Source of the DNA: Chryseobacterium indologenes
Lineage (GTDB): Bacteria > Bacteroidota > Bacteroidia > Flavobacteriales > Weeksellaceae
Length of the DNA: 49,622 bases
Assembly: GCA_002439165.1 (NCBI GenBank)
Contig: DJTE01000011.1
Coordinates: forward strand, 1-49,622
Direction of reading: 5' to 3'
Shown: positions 17,110 to 25,589 of the stretch, piece after piece
How positions within the stretch are numbered: the stretch's first letter is position 1
Layout of the letters: every line of letters begins with the position of its first letter
Position numbers and translations under genes: made by a program
Notes under the pieces: model-generated
Database searches by the model: none
Seen by the model: only the letters and a program-made list of their open reading frames with translations
What the model was told of the DNA's origin: nothing

Positions 17110-18942
17110 ATGATAAAGTTTCTAAAAAAGACAGGTATTTTCCTGATGCTGGCCGTTTTTTCAAAAAATCAGGCGCAAAACTATCTTCGGTACACTATAA
17201 ATAATGCTCATTCTCATAATGATTATTTACAGGAAATTCCTTTTTGGGAAGCTTATTATGCCGGGTTCGGATCAATAGAAGCGGACGTTTTTCCGGTAAA
17301 AGGAAAGCTTCTGGTAGCGCATACGGAAAAAGAGCTTTCTCAGGAAAGAACACTGGAATCCCTTTATCTGAATAATATTTCAAAGCAGATCAGACAGAAT
17401 AAAGGCAGTATTTATCCTGAGCCTGATAAAAAACTCCAGTTGCTGATCGATGTTAAAAACGATTACAAAACAGCTCTGAAAATATTAACCGCCGGGTTAA
17501 AAAAATACCCTGAAATAACCGGCTGCCCGGGAATTAAGATTGTCATTACCGGCGGAAGGCCGCAGCCTGAAGATTTTAAGAATTACCCGGATTATCTTTA
17601 TTTTGATGGTGATCCTGATAAAGATTACACCGAAGACCAGCTGAAAAGAGTAGGAATATTCAGCGCGGATCTGAAGGAGCTGGTGCAGTGGAACGGAAAA
17701 GGAATTCCACGGGATGAAGAAACAGAAAAAATAAAAAATATTGTTGAAAAGGCGCATCGTCAGAAGAAGCAGATCCGCTTCTATGGTGCTCCGGACTTTC
17801 CGAATGCCTGGGTAAATCTCATGAGCCGGAATGTGGATTTTATCAATACGGATCATATTCCCGATCTTAAAAAATTCCTGAATAATGTTCCGAAGAATTT
17901 TTACAGAAATACAAAAGACTATCCTGTTTATACTCCCTCCTATAAATCTGACGGGATCAGCAGGAAAGTAAAAAACGTTATTCTCCTGATTCCGGACGGA
18001 ACTTCCCTTCCCCAGTATTATGCCGCGTTTACCGCGAATAAAGGGAAACTGAATGTCTTCAATATGAAATCAACAGGGCTGTCGAAAACCAATTCATACA
18101 ATGCTTATATCACCGATTCTGCACCGGGATCAACAGCTTTTGCCACAGGAGTGAAGACCAGAAATACATTTGTGGGAGTTGATGCGTCGGGGAAAACTCT
18201 TGCTCAGATTCCTGATATTATTGCCGCTAAAGGAATGGTCTCGGGGCTTATCTCTACCGGAGATATAACAGATGCAACACCGGCGGATTTTTATGCCCAT
18301 TCAGACAACAGAAACAACTCCGGAAGTATAATGACGGATTTTATCAGTTCTAAAACTAAGGTTTTAGTTGGAGGGCCGTCTGGCGGACTTACGCCTGAAA
18401 ACAGACAGAAGATCAGAGCAGCCGCCATTGAAATCTATGATGATCTGAAATCGGTAAATAAAATCAGCGGCCGAATGATCATTGCAGATCCTCTGGCTTC
18501 CAAAAGACTGAGTGAAGGAAGAGGAAAATGGCTGTCAGACGCATTTGATCTGGTTCTGAATGACCTGAAGGATCATAAAAAAGGTTTTTTTATGATGGTG
18601 GAAGCTTCACAGACTGATGGAGGAGGGCACAGCAATAATCTGGAGCAGCTGGTGACCGAGTTACTGGATTTTGATCAGGTGGTGGGAAAAGCAATGAAGT
18701 TTGCCGATGAAAATAAAGAAACGTTGGTTGTCGTTGTCGGAGATCATGAAACCGGAGGGTTAACTCTTCTTGACGGAAGTCTTCAGGAGGGCTGGGTATT
18801 TGGAAATTTCAGTACGAACGATCATACGGCAATTCCTTCCAGTGTGTTTGCGTATGGACCCAATTCAAAAGAATTTACCGGAATGTTTGAAAATACAGAG
18901 ATCTTCAGTAAGATCCTGGAAGCCTGCGGAACCCGGAAATAA
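17110..18942 (+). CDS. Two-domain phosphoesterase: GDPD/PLC-like barrel fused to alkaline phosphatase
   Basis: From the ATG at 17110 the product is 610 aa; a TTG 30 bp upstream would add ten unlikely residues. A signal peptide ends near KNQAQ. Residues about 25-265 look like a glycerophosphodiester phosphodiesterase/PI-PLC-like TIM barrel: NAHSHNDY, IEADVF (the E-x-D metal pair), LLVAHTE, LLIDVKN and DFINTDHIPDL. Residues about 285-610 are an alkaline phosphatase: NVILLIPDGTS, the nucleophile region TDSAPGSTAFATG, the metal ligands in VEASQTDGGGHSNN, VVVGDHETGG and a late NDHTAIPS. One chain could thus release an alcohol from a phosphodiester and then free phosphate. It is expected in the periplasm or outside. 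It ends 6 bp before the first DnaA box of the putative origin. Both activities are inferred. Confidence 0.88.
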   Translation: MIKFLKKTGIFLMLAVFSKNQAQNYLRYTINNAHSHNDYLQEIPFWEAYYAGFGSIEADVFPVKGKLLVAHTEKELSQERTLESLYLNNISKQIRQNKGSIYPEPDKKLQLLIDVKNDYKTALKILTAGLKKYPEITGCPGIKIVITGGRPQPEDFKNYPDYLYFDGDPDKDYTEDQLKRVGIFSADLKELVQWNGKGIPRDEETEKIKNIVEKAHRQKKQIRFYGAPDFPNAWVNLMSRNVDFINTDHIPDLKKFLNNVPKNFYRNTKDYPVYTPSYKSDGISRKVKNVILLIPDGTSLPQYYAAFTANKGKLNVFNMKSTGLSKTNSYNAYITDSAPGSTAFATGVKTRNTFVGVDASGKTLAQIPDIIAAKGMVSGLISTGDITDATPADFYAHSDNRNNSGSIMTDFISSKTKVLVGGPSGGLTPENRQKIRAAAIEIYDDLKSVNKISGRMIIADPLASKRLSEGRGKWLSDAFDLVLNDLKDHKKGFFMMVEASQTDGGGHSNNLEQLVTELLDFDQVVGKAMKFADENKETLVVVVGDHETGGLTLLDGSLQEGWVFGNFSTNDHTAIPSSVFAYGPNSKEFTGMFENTEIFSKILEACGTRK

Positions 18943-18948
18943 AAGGAC

Positions 18949-18969
18949 TGTGGATAAGATTGTGGATAA
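18949..18969 (-). repeat. DnaA-box array 1 (two boxes)
   Basis: Two exact boxes (plus-strand tgtggataa) at 18949-18957 and 18961-18969, start-to-start distance 12 bp, directly after the alkaline phosphatase stop. Confidence 0.85.
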
Positions 18970-19128
18970 GTGTGAATTGAAGGAGTAAATCTAAATGAGA
19001 TGATTCTTTTTAAAATTGAATTTTGCATTTTAAAAATGATTGATTTTATCTTATTTACAGGCGTTTTTATTGTTTTTTATCTGATCCTGTCATCAGTAAA
19101 CAGCAATTCACAGCATGCTTATTCCGGT

Positions 19129-19149
19129 TGTGGATAAGTCTGTGGATAA
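19129..19149 (-). repeat. DnaA-box array 2 (two boxes)
   Basis: Two exact boxes at 19129-19137 and 19141-19149, again 12 bp apart, with identical spacer gtc after each. Confidence 0.85.
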
Positions 19150-19266
19150 GTCTGGATTTAAGGATCAACTTAAAGAAAAACGATGAACATTAAAAATATG
19201 CCCGTGCAGTCTGAAAGTACTCCGCGATTGTTGAGCATTATGATAGATAAAAATCCCGTTTTTCAA

Positions 19267-19299
19267 TGTGGATAACTTTGTGGATAAGTATGTGGATAA
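19267..19299 (-). repeat. DnaA-box array 3 (three boxes)
   Basis: Three exact boxes at 19267-19275, 19279-19287 and 19291-19299, again with 12-bp period. An AT-rich tract follows about 60 bp to the right. Confidence 0.85.
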
Positions 19300-19556
19300 A
19301 TTGTAAACCTCAGTATTTAAGGTAAATGATCCGGGAGCTCGGTTAAGAAATTCAGGTATCATTATAAAATTAAAAAAATAATTTTTGAGGTTAAATCCTA
19401 ATAGTTTAAATATCCTTTCAATGGTATAAAAGAGCAAAAAGAAATCAACATTTTCATATTGATGACTTACATGGCTTTCCTCTTCCGTCTTCAAACCTTA
19501 TCCCGGAAAGAGACTAAATAAGAAACTTGCTGTTAAAACTGAATCCGCCTGGTATT

Positions 19557-20228
19557 CTAAAAATATAAGTATTCATCCGAGCCGGGAACTTTGATTTTAT
19601 TTTCCCCGATTCTGAAATCACCCATCCGGATCAGTGGTTTAAACGGATGGATAAATTCTTTGTGGTAATCGTCAGGAATTTCAGAATCATCGTCGCAGGA
19701 GGAATACTTTTTGTCGATCACAGCTTTGCCGGTTGAAAAATTAATTTCATTCAGGAATTCAAAATCACAGGTATCATCAAATTCATCCCGGGAACCGATG
19801 AGGTAAAAATCTCCGTTCTGAAATCTGAAAATATGACGGTAAGCCTGAGTGTGCCGTGAATTGGTAGAAAATTGCTGCTCCACTGTAAAAGTATTGTTTT
19901 TAATTTCAATTTTCAGCGAATTGTCCTGAGGATAGAATCCCGTTCCGCTGGAAAAAAGAAGTGTCCTGTTCTCTTTCCAGATCTGAGATTTTCCGTTATT
20001 ATTTTTTATAATATACAGAGCCCTCACAACGCCGTTATTGCCATCGAACTTGGAATTACTTTTTATATGGGTATTGAAAACGAATACAGTCTCTTCTTTC
20101 CCGTCTTTATCCAGATCTCCTTTAGCTTCAGCTATTTTCTGATAGCCTTTAGGTATATTGAAATCTTTCAGGTTTTGTGCCTGAAAATTGAAACTCAACA
20201 GAACGGCGGCAAAGAAAGGAATTTTCAT
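19557..20228 (-). CDS. Secreted hypothetical protein
   Basis: The 223-aa protein has a signal peptide (ending FNFQAQ). A segment GDLDKDGKEETVFVF near residue 37 resembles the Asp-rich calcium-binding/FG-GAP style found in repeated beta-propeller-like proteins, but only one copy is seen. A Cys pair (DTCDFEF and SSCDDDSEIPDDY) lies in the acidic second half. It is 18 bp downstream of another small secreted protein gene in the same direction, so they are probably cotranscribed. No function is known; exported and possibly metal-binding is as far as the sequence goes. Confidence 0.7.
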   Translation of the reverse strand: MKIPFFAAVLLSFNFQAQNLKDFNIPKGYQKIAEAKGDLDKDGKEETVFVFNTHIKSNSKFDGNNGVVRALYIIKNNNGKSQIWKENRTLLFSSGTGFYPQDNSLKIEIKNNTFTVEQQFSTNSRHTQAYRHIFRFQNGDFYLIGSRDEFDDTCDFEFLNEINFSTGKAVIDKKYSSCDDDSEIPDDYHKEFIHPFKPLIRMGDFRIGENKIKVPGSDEYLYF

Positions 20229-20246
20229 TCTGAGCAGAATTTGAAA

Positions 20247-20729
20247 TTATAAACCGAAATCTTCTTTTTTTATCAGCTTGTTATCTTCCAGACTGCTGAG
20301 ATGTCCTTTCACGGTTTTATAGCTGCCGGCAATATCAGTTTCCCTGCCTTTGCTGTCTGTTACAGTGACTCCGGCAGAATATGATTCGTCTTCCGCCTGG
20401 TAGGTTCTGTAAAGCTTGTAGCTGTAACCGTTGTTGGTGAATAAAAGATAATTCAGCTCCATTCCCGAATTTTGTTTTCCTCCGCCTCTGTAATAGGAAT
20501 TATAGGTGAATTTTTTCCAGCTTTCTTTATTTCTTTTGGCGGGAAACTCCATTTCAACTTTGTTCTTACTTCCAAACCGGTACTGGATATATTCATTATT
20601 TTTATCCTTTACCAAAGCCATTTTCTTTCCGTTTTTGGTTTCAAAGGAATAGACGGTTTCTTCATTCGGGCGTAAGTATTGTGCCCAAAGAAATGCTGGG
20701 AATAAGGTTAATAAAATCAGGTATTTCAT
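20247..20729 (-). CDS. Secreted hypothetical protein
   Basis: I place the start at the ATG at 20729, giving 160 aa with a clean signal peptide (MKYLILLTLFPAFLWAQ); an upstream start at 20768 would add 13 residues in front of it. The mature part is rich in Lys, Tyr and Ser with beta character (ETVYSFETKNGKKMALV, YSYKLYRTYQAEDESYS) and has no recognisable domain. It precedes the 19557-20228 gene by 18 bp. It is separated from aroA upstream by about 80 bp. The function is unknown. Confidence 0.65.
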   Translation of the reverse strand: MKYLILLTLFPAFLWAQYLRPNEETVYSFETKNGKKMALVKDKNNEYIQYRFGSKNKVEMEFPAKRNKESWKKFTYNSYYRGGGKQNSGMELNYLLFTNNGYSYKLYRTYQAEDESYSAGVTVTDSKGRETDIAGSYKTVKGHLSSLEDNKLIKKEDFGL

Positions 20730-20812
20730 GATTGGAATTATATATAAAAATACGGTAATCTGAAACAATGTGGCATAACATTTTCAAATTACTGCATTTT
20801 CAGGTTTTCAAC

Positions 20813-22030
20813 TTAATGGGCAACTACGCTTTCAAGGTCTTCCCAGAACATCGGATACGATTTTTCCACTACCTCTTCATCCTCAATATTCAGTTCTCCC
20901 ATCAGGCAGAACGGGGCAAAGCTCATGGCCATTCTGTGATCCTGATACGTTTTAATGGAAATATGTTCTTCCGGTTCTCCAAAGCTGACTGAACGGATCG
21001 TCAGGTCTGTGATTTCAGTTTCAGTTCCCAGTTTTTTCAGTTCATTATATAAAGCCAGAAGCCTGTCGGTTTCCTTTACCCTTAAAGTTCCCAGTCCTGA
21101 AATATCGAAAGGGATTTTTAATGCAGCAGCCGTTACACAAAGAGTTTGTGCAATATCCGGACAGTTGTTCATATCCAGAGCGATTTTTTCCGGGAAAACG
21201 AAATCCGGTACCGGCTGAAGGGTGATCTTATGTTCATCTTCAGTAAAGAGGGTTTTGATTCCGAAGAACTTCTCATAAATTCCGGCAATAGCGGAATCTC
21301 CCTGGGTAGACTTTTTGTAAAAGCTTTTCAGGTGAATGGTTTTTCTTCCCAATGCACAGATGGAGTAGAAGTAAGAAGCCGAACTCCAGTCGCTTTCCAC
21401 TTCATAATCAGTTGTCTGGGTTTCACCGTTGAAAGGTTCTATTTTTATTGTGTTTCCTTCAAAGCTGTTCTTTATTCCGAATCTTGTCAGGATATCCAGC
21501 GTCATTTCAATATAGGATCTGGAAGTAACATGGCCTGCAAGATGAATTTCCAATCCGTTTTCCAGTTTTCCAGCAATCAGAAGAAGAGAGGTGATAAACT
21601 GGCTGGAAATGTCTGCAGGAACATTCACTTTATCCTGAGTGATCTTTTTTCCGGTGATTTTCAACGGAGGAAAACCTTCATTTTCCAGATATTCAATCTC
21701 TGCTCCCAGATCTTTCAGGGCACTCACCAGATTTTTGATCGGCCTTTCTTTCATTCTCCCGGATCCGGTAAGAACAGTGGTCTTTCCTTCCATAATGGAA
21801 TAATATGAGGTAAGGAAGCGCATGGCAGTTCCGGCGTGGTGAATATCCACTGTTTCTGTATTTTCAGATAAAGCTTTTTTTAAAAGCTGTGTATCCTGGG
21901 AGTTGGAAAGATTTCCGATTTTGATGTTTCTGAATACACTTTCCAAAATCAACAAACGATTCGAAATACTTTTCGAACCGCTGATCTGTATGGTTTTATC
22001 TCCTATTAATTCTGATTTTTCTAACTTCAT
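20813..22030 (-). CDS. aroA: 3-phosphoshikimate 1-carboxyvinyltransferase (EPSP synthase)
   Basis: The 405-aa product catalyses the sixth step of the shikimate pathway, joining shikimate-3-phosphate and phosphoenolpyruvate. Family motifs are present in order: SGSKSISNR (residues 17-25), GTAMRFLTS near 66, GSGRMKERPI near 88 and KETDRL near 325. DHRMAMSFAP lies near the C-terminus. It is slightly shorter than the E. coli enzyme (427 aa), as is usual for Bacteroidota. It is the last gene of a leftward operon behind a WG-repeat protein gene (13-bp gap). The enzyme acts in the cytoplasm. Confidence 0.95.
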   Translation of the reverse strand: MKLEKSELIGDKTIQISGSKSISNRLLILESVFRNIKIGNLSNSQDTQLLKKALSENTETVDIHHAGTAMRFLTSYYSIMEGKTTVLTGSGRMKERPIKNLVSALKDLGAEIEYLENEGFPPLKITGKKITQDKVNVPADISSQFITSLLLIAGKLENGLEIHLAGHVTSRSYIEMTLDILTRFGIKNSFEGNTIKIEPFNGETQTTDYEVESDWSSASYFYSICALGRKTIHLKSFYKKSTQGDSAIAGIYEKFFGIKTLFTEDEHKITLQPVPDFVFPEKIALDMNNCPDIAQTLCVTAAALKIPFDISGLGTLRVKETDRLLALYNELKKLGTETEITDLTIRSVSFGEPEEHISIKTYQDHRMAMSFAPFCLMGELNIEDEEVVEKSYPMFWEDLESVVAH

Positions 22031-22043
22031 TTTGATTGTTGCT

Positions 22044-23261
22044 TCATTGTTTATAAAATTTTACCCCGTTCTGATCGGCATAGCAGAAGAAATTTCCGTT
22101 CTGGTCATAAAGCTCGATGAGGTGAAAACCTTCTTTGCCGTAATTTTTTTTCTCCAGAAGAGGGAGCATTTCAAACTTAGCCTGATACAGCTTTTTCTCA
22201 TCACCGTTAAACTCCAGGATCTGATAATGCTTTCCTTTTTTAACGATATAAATACTGCAGAAAGCACAGTAGGTACTCATCATGGTGATCTCGTCGTATT
22301 CTGCCGGAATGATCCAGTCATTTTTAGTGGTATCAAAAAATCCTGTTTTTCCGTTCACGGTCTTTAGAACTGCATTCGGGGAAAGCTCAGCTTTATTTAT
22401 TTCCGTTTTTTTCCGGCTGAAAGGTTCCGTATATTTCTTGGAGGCCGATATTTTTTTCATTTCCGGAAGCGGCTGTTGTGGTTTTGTTCCTTCAGACGGG
22501 TAAGGTTTAATTGTCTCATTATAATAAGAGCCGGATCCTGAAGAATAGCTTCCGTACCCTGAAGATGATCTCTCTTCTCTTACGGCTTCTTCAGAAAAAT
22601 CCTTAACCTTGCCGTTTTCAAAGTTGATGGTCAGCTTTTTTTTAGACAGTGGCGGTGTGGAATACGTGATGCTGAAAGATTTTGGAAACTTATTGTAATC
22701 CGTTGTGCTTTTCTGTGCATTTTCAAAAAATGTTCTGGATACTTTCAGCGTTTTTTTGTCAAGCAGAATCAATGAATAACTATCGTTCAGCTCGTTGAGC
22801 AGCACTAAAATCTCATCTTTCAGTGCCGGTTTTTTATCGTCTTCCACATAATATACATTTCTGAACGAACGGTCAAATACTTTTTTCCCATCCAGAGTAT
22901 ACACATCTGTGGTAGAGTATCCGATACCCTCCGAAGAATAAAAGCCCTGAAGATTATCTATTTTTACTGCATTCACTAAAGAATAATTTTCATTGAAAAA
23001 ATTATAGCGGCTGTCTTTGAGGACAATTTTATTCCCATAAATATAGGTAGATGTAAAGCTGTCTGCGGTGTTGCCTTTAGAAGCTGTAAATTCTCCCGGA
23101 TGCAGCGTGGAAATATCTATTTTGTCATATTCTGCCGGAATGATCATTTTTCCCGATGCATCCGAAATACCGAATCTGTTTCCGATCCTGTAAGGAACGG
23201 TAACCTGGCTGTATGCAAGGATACAGGTGAAAAGTAAGGCAGAGATCAAAATTCTCTTCAT
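22044..23261 (-). CDS. Secreted WG-repeat-like protein
   Basis: The 405-aa protein has a signal peptide (ending LAYSQ). WG-type repeats flank a divergent middle: NRFGISDASGKMIIPAEYDKID near residue 28 and KTGFFDTTKNDWIIPAEYDEITM near 310. The centre carries a low-complexity Ser/Tyr/Gly stretch (SSSGYGSYSSGSGSYY) and a Lys/Pro-rich linker. It lies 1 bp after the MazG-like gene and 13 bp before aroA. It resembles the 15029-15889 product in repeat type but not in overall layout. The role is unknown; it should be periplasmic or surface-exposed. Confidence 0.75.
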   Translation of the reverse strand: MKRILISALLFTCILAYSQVTVPYRIGNRFGISDASGKMIIPAEYDKIDISTLHPGEFTASKGNTADSFTSTYIYGNKIVLKDSRYNFFNENYSLVNAVKIDNLQGFYSSEGIGYSTTDVYTLDGKKVFDRSFRNVYYVEDDKKPALKDEILVLLNELNDSYSLILLDKKTLKVSRTFFENAQKSTTDYNKFPKSFSITYSTPPLSKKKLTINFENGKVKDFSEEAVREERSSSGYGSYSSGSGSYYNETIKPYPSEGTKPQQPLPEMKKISASKKYTEPFSRKKTEINKAELSPNAVLKTVNGKTGFFDTTKNDWIIPAEYDEITMMSTYCAFCSIYIVKKGKHYQILEFNGDEKKLYQAKFEMLPLLEKKNYGKEGFHLIELYDQNGNFFCYADQNGVKFYKQ

Positions 23262-23262
23262 A

Positions 23263-23589
23263 TTATTTCAGCTTCTCATTGTTCTGATGTCTTTCTTTAT
23301 CCCGGTCGGTCTTGATCTTCATTTTTTTATCAAAAGCTTCCTGAAGATTTACCCCGGTCTGATTGGCTAAACATAAAGTCACAAACAGTACATCGGCCAG
23401 TTCTTCTCCCAGATCTTTGCTTTTATCACTTTCTTTTTCGCTCTGTTCACCGTATCTCCGGGCAATAATCCTCGCGACTTCACCTACCTCTTCGGTAAGC
23501 ATAGCCATATTGGTAAGTTCATTAAAATAACGGACCCCGATGGTTTTGATCCACTCGTCTACCTGCTGCTGCAGCTGTGTAATTTCCAT
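23263..23589 (-). CDS. MazG-like nucleotide pyrophosphohydrolase
   Basis: The 108-aa all-alpha protein shows the MazG metal-binding pattern: E33-E34-x-x-E37 (TEEVGEVAR) and later E62-E63-x-x-D66 (GEELADVLF). Such single-domain enzymes hydrolyse nucleoside triphosphates, often non-canonical ones, to monophosphate and pyrophosphate. Its start overlaps the stop of the upstream lipoprotein gene by one base (TAATG), a sign of translational coupling, and the next gene starts 1 bp after its stop. It acts in the cytoplasm. The true substrate cannot be told from sequence. Confidence 0.85.
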   Translation of the reverse strand: MEITQLQQQVDEWIKTIGVRYFNELTNMAMLTEEVGEVARIIARRYGEQSEKESDKSKDLGEELADVLFVTLCLANQTGVNLQEAFDKKMKIKTDRDKERHQNNEKLK

Positions 23590-24998
23590 TATTGATAAGC
23601 TCCCAAAGTAGGATTAGAAGTTCTTGATACGTTTACAATGTCGAAAGGAACCGTTCCTGCCACAGCGGTATTTCCTTTTCCTCTTGCCGGCGAAGTGGAT
23701 TTAACCCGCAGGTTCATTTTCGCGGCAAAATAATTCAGAAACTGTGGATCTTCATTTTTAAAACTTTGTACCACATTCATATTACTGTCAAAAGTGAAAC
23801 CGGCTTCCGATACTCCGGAATATTTTATTAACGTGTTCTGAAGCAGGTATTCAAACTGCTGCCCCGGAGTCTGTTCAAAATTAACCGAATTATCCCGGTC
23901 CGAATAAACAATAGAGTTCTTGATATCAAGACGCTGAAGGGCTCCCTGCTCTGTCTGTCCGGCAGCATTTTTCCATTCATTCGTCGCATAGATTCCAAGT
24001 CTGTTGAAGCTGCCCATCGTTTTGGAGTAATTGGCAATGGTAGAGTGGGTATAGCTGTGATTTCCTCCTCTGAAAATTCCGATACAGGATTCCCCACAGT
24101 TGTTCATTACCAGGTTTTTGGCATTAACAACCGAACCTACGGCATAAATTCCATATTCAAAAAAGGTATGGATGAATGAATTGCTGATATTGGCGTTGGC
24201 CTGTTTCATATCCAGTCCTCTTGTACCTCCTAAAAGTCTTGCATAGTTCATATTAAGATTGGAGGTTGCTTCCATTCTGATGGAGTTCCAGTTTTTAGGA
24301 ATCGTATCATAATAAGGATCATTCCTGTCTCCGCGAAGGATCACTTCATCATTTAAAGCTCCGTTGATGTTCAGGGAAGCTCCTGCTGAAACTTTCATTC
24401 CGCTGTTTTTATGAAAATAAACCTTAGTTCCGGGCTGGATATCCAGAGTGATATTGGGATCAATAGTCAGATCACCATAAATAATCTTGGCTTTATTGCT
24501 ATTCCAGGTCGTATGATTGGAAATTACATTGGGATTGCCGGGAGTCTGAATAAAAAACTCGGCATCCTGAACAACTGAAAATAAGGTGACATGCTGCTGG
24601 CCGGCGCCACTGTTAAAAAGAATTTTATCTTCAGCAATCGCTTCCGGTCCCGTAGCTTCGGGAGCAATTTCAACAAAAATATACATGCTGTCTTTCTTTC
24701 TCAGCGGAACATCTTTAAAATCATATCCCGGTTTTCCGTCCACATTGATTCTGTATAAAGAAGAAGCTCCTTTCTCCAGACTGATTCTTGGGATCAGAAC
24801 ATCTTTATCTTCATTATTATATACTTTTACAGCATAGGTCTCAGAACGCACCTGATGATAAACTGTGTCACAGAATACGGTGTCTTTTGAAAAACTCAAC
24901 AGCTGTGAAGGCGCGTCAAATGTAATATCGTCTTTATTACATGATACCGCTACCAGAAGCATCCAGAAAGAAAAAGCCAGTAATAATTTGAATTTCAT
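23589..24998 (-). CDS. Lipoprotein with right-handed beta-helix domain
   Basis: The 469-aa protein begins with a lipoprotein signal (LLVAVSC, Cys 20). Residues about 25-145 look like a beta-sandwich domain with paired hydrophobic strands (DTVFCDTVYHQVRSETYAV). From about 165 onward there are parallel beta-helix-like turns: LTIDPNITLDIQPGTKVYF, AGASLNINGALNDEVILRG, NANISNSFIHTFFEYGIY and NCGESCIGIFRGG. The family is known in Flavobacteriia as a hypothetical surface or periplasmic lipoprotein without assigned function. It is first in an operon with the MazG-like, WG-repeat and aroA genes. Confidence 0.8.
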   Translation of the reverse strand: MKFKLLLAFSFWMLLVAVSCNKDDITFDAPSQLLSFSKDTVFCDTVYHQVRSETYAVKVYNNEDKDVLIPRISLEKGASSLYRINVDGKPGYDFKDVPLRKKDSMYIFVEIAPEATGPEAIAEDKILFNSGAGQQHVTLFSVVQDAEFFIQTPGNPNVISNHTTWNSNKAKIIYGDLTIDPNITLDIQPGTKVYFHKNSGMKVSAGASLNINGALNDEVILRGDRNDPYYDTIPKNWNSIRMEATSNLNMNYARLLGGTRGLDMKQANANISNSFIHTFFEYGIYAVGSVVNAKNLVMNNCGESCIGIFRGGNHSYTHSTIANYSKTMGSFNRLGIYATNEWKNAAGQTEQGALQRLDIKNSIVYSDRDNSVNFEQTPGQQFEYLLQNTLIKYSGVSEAGFTFDSNMNVVQSFKNEDPQFLNYFAAKMNLRVKSTSPARGKGNTAVAGTVPFDIVNVSRTSNPTLGAYQ

Positions 24999-25022
24999 TG
25001 AAATTAAAGTTTAAATAGATTC

Positions 25023-25030
25023 CAAATTTA
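25023..25030 (-). promoter_or_regulatory. -7 element before the beta-helix lipoprotein operon
   Basis: On the minus strand this reads TAAATTTG, a perfect TAnnTTTG, 24 bp before the start. The expected -33 position is poor. It lies back to back with the rpmE2 promoter. Confidence 0.4.
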
Positions 25031-25079
25031 ACGAAAATACTTTGAATTTCTTATCAAGAAAAAAATATTGAACAGGGTA

Positions 25080-25111
25080 TTTGGAAATTAGAAAAAATGT
25101 TGTACTTTTGC
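25080..25111 (+). promoter_or_regulatory. Textbook Bacteroidota promoter of rpmE2
   Basis: TTTG at 25080-25083, a 19-base spacer, then TACTTTTG at 25103-25110. This matches the TTTG-N19-TAnnTTTG consensus exactly and leaves a leader of about 65 bases before the ATG. Confidence 0.85.
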
Positions 25112-25181
25112 AACCTAAAATTAGCAGAGAAATATCCATTACTATTTCGAAAGCAAACTTTAATTTTTTAAAAATTGTATT

Positions 25182-25433
25182 ATGAAAAACGGAATTCACC
25201 CAGAAAATTATAGACTTGTTGTTTTCAAAGATATGAGTAACGACGAGGTGTTTCTTTGCAAGTCTACTGCAGAAACAAAAGACACTATCGAATACGAAGG
25301 ACAGGAGTATCCACTGATCAAAATGGAAATCTCTTCAACTTCTCACCCTTTCTACACAGGTAAAGTGAAATTAGTTGACACTGCAGGTAGAGTTGATAAG
25401 TTCATGAACAAATACAAAAAATTCGCTAAGTAA
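25182..25433 (+). CDS. rpmE2: 50S ribosomal protein L31, type B
   Basis: The 83-aa protein matches type B L31: MKNGIHPENYRLVVFKDMS at the start, SSTSHPFYTGKVKLVDTAGRVDKF in the second half and a basic KYKKFAK tail. It lacks the paired CxxC zinc ligands of type A L31 (only one Cys, in FLCKST), so it does not need zinc. It binds the central protuberance and bridges the ribosomal subunits. It is transcribed alone from a consensus promoter and followed by a terminator. Confidence 0.96.
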   Translation: MKNGIHPENYRLVVFKDMSNDEVFLCKSTAETKDTIEYEGQEYPLIKMEISSTSHPFYTGKVKLVDTAGRVDKFMNKYKKFAK

Positions 25434-25454
25434 TTTTTTGAATATAAAAATATT

Positions 25455-25483
25455 AAAGTCTTCCGGTTTTGGGAGACTTTTTT
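25455..25483 (+). terminator. Terminator after rpmE2
   Basis: aaagtcttcc pairs with ggagacttt (one bulged base) around a short loop, followed by a T tract; 22 bp after the stop. Confidence 0.85.
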
Positions 25484-25589
25484 GTTTGGGTAGTATTCAA
25501 TATTGGAAAATCCAGGCCATTGGGTTCTGATCAGTGAAAGATTGAATTAATGTTCCTGTCTGCTATGACTATGTAAAATGACGGATATA

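Larger units (their letters stand above)
18943..19556. other. Candidate chromosomal replication origin (oriC) region
   Basis: This 614-bp gene-free stretch contains seven exact copies of the DnaA box TTATCCACA, all in the same orientation (minus strand). They form three arrays (2+2+3), each with an exact 12-bp period. AT-rich stretches at about 18990-19080 and 19360-19425 could be the unwinding element. Genes to its left (119-16705) all point away from it, and to its right rpmE2 and guaB also point away, while 19557-24998 does not. dnaA is not in the window, which does not exclude oriC in Bacteroidota. Alternatives are a DnaA-titration or DnaA-regulatory locus. Confidence 0.75.

Noticed and set aside
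18949..19299. CRISPR-like or iteron repeat array
   Set aside because: The repeats are 12 bp with 3-bp spacers, not the 25-40 bp repeats and spacers of CRISPR; the repeat core is the DnaA box itself and no plasmid replication gene is near.
19165..19494. 109-aa open frame on the minus strand inside the putative origin
   Set aside because: Part of it is just the DnaA-box array read as protein (a repeated L-S-T pattern); composition is AT-driven and nothing resembles a protein family.
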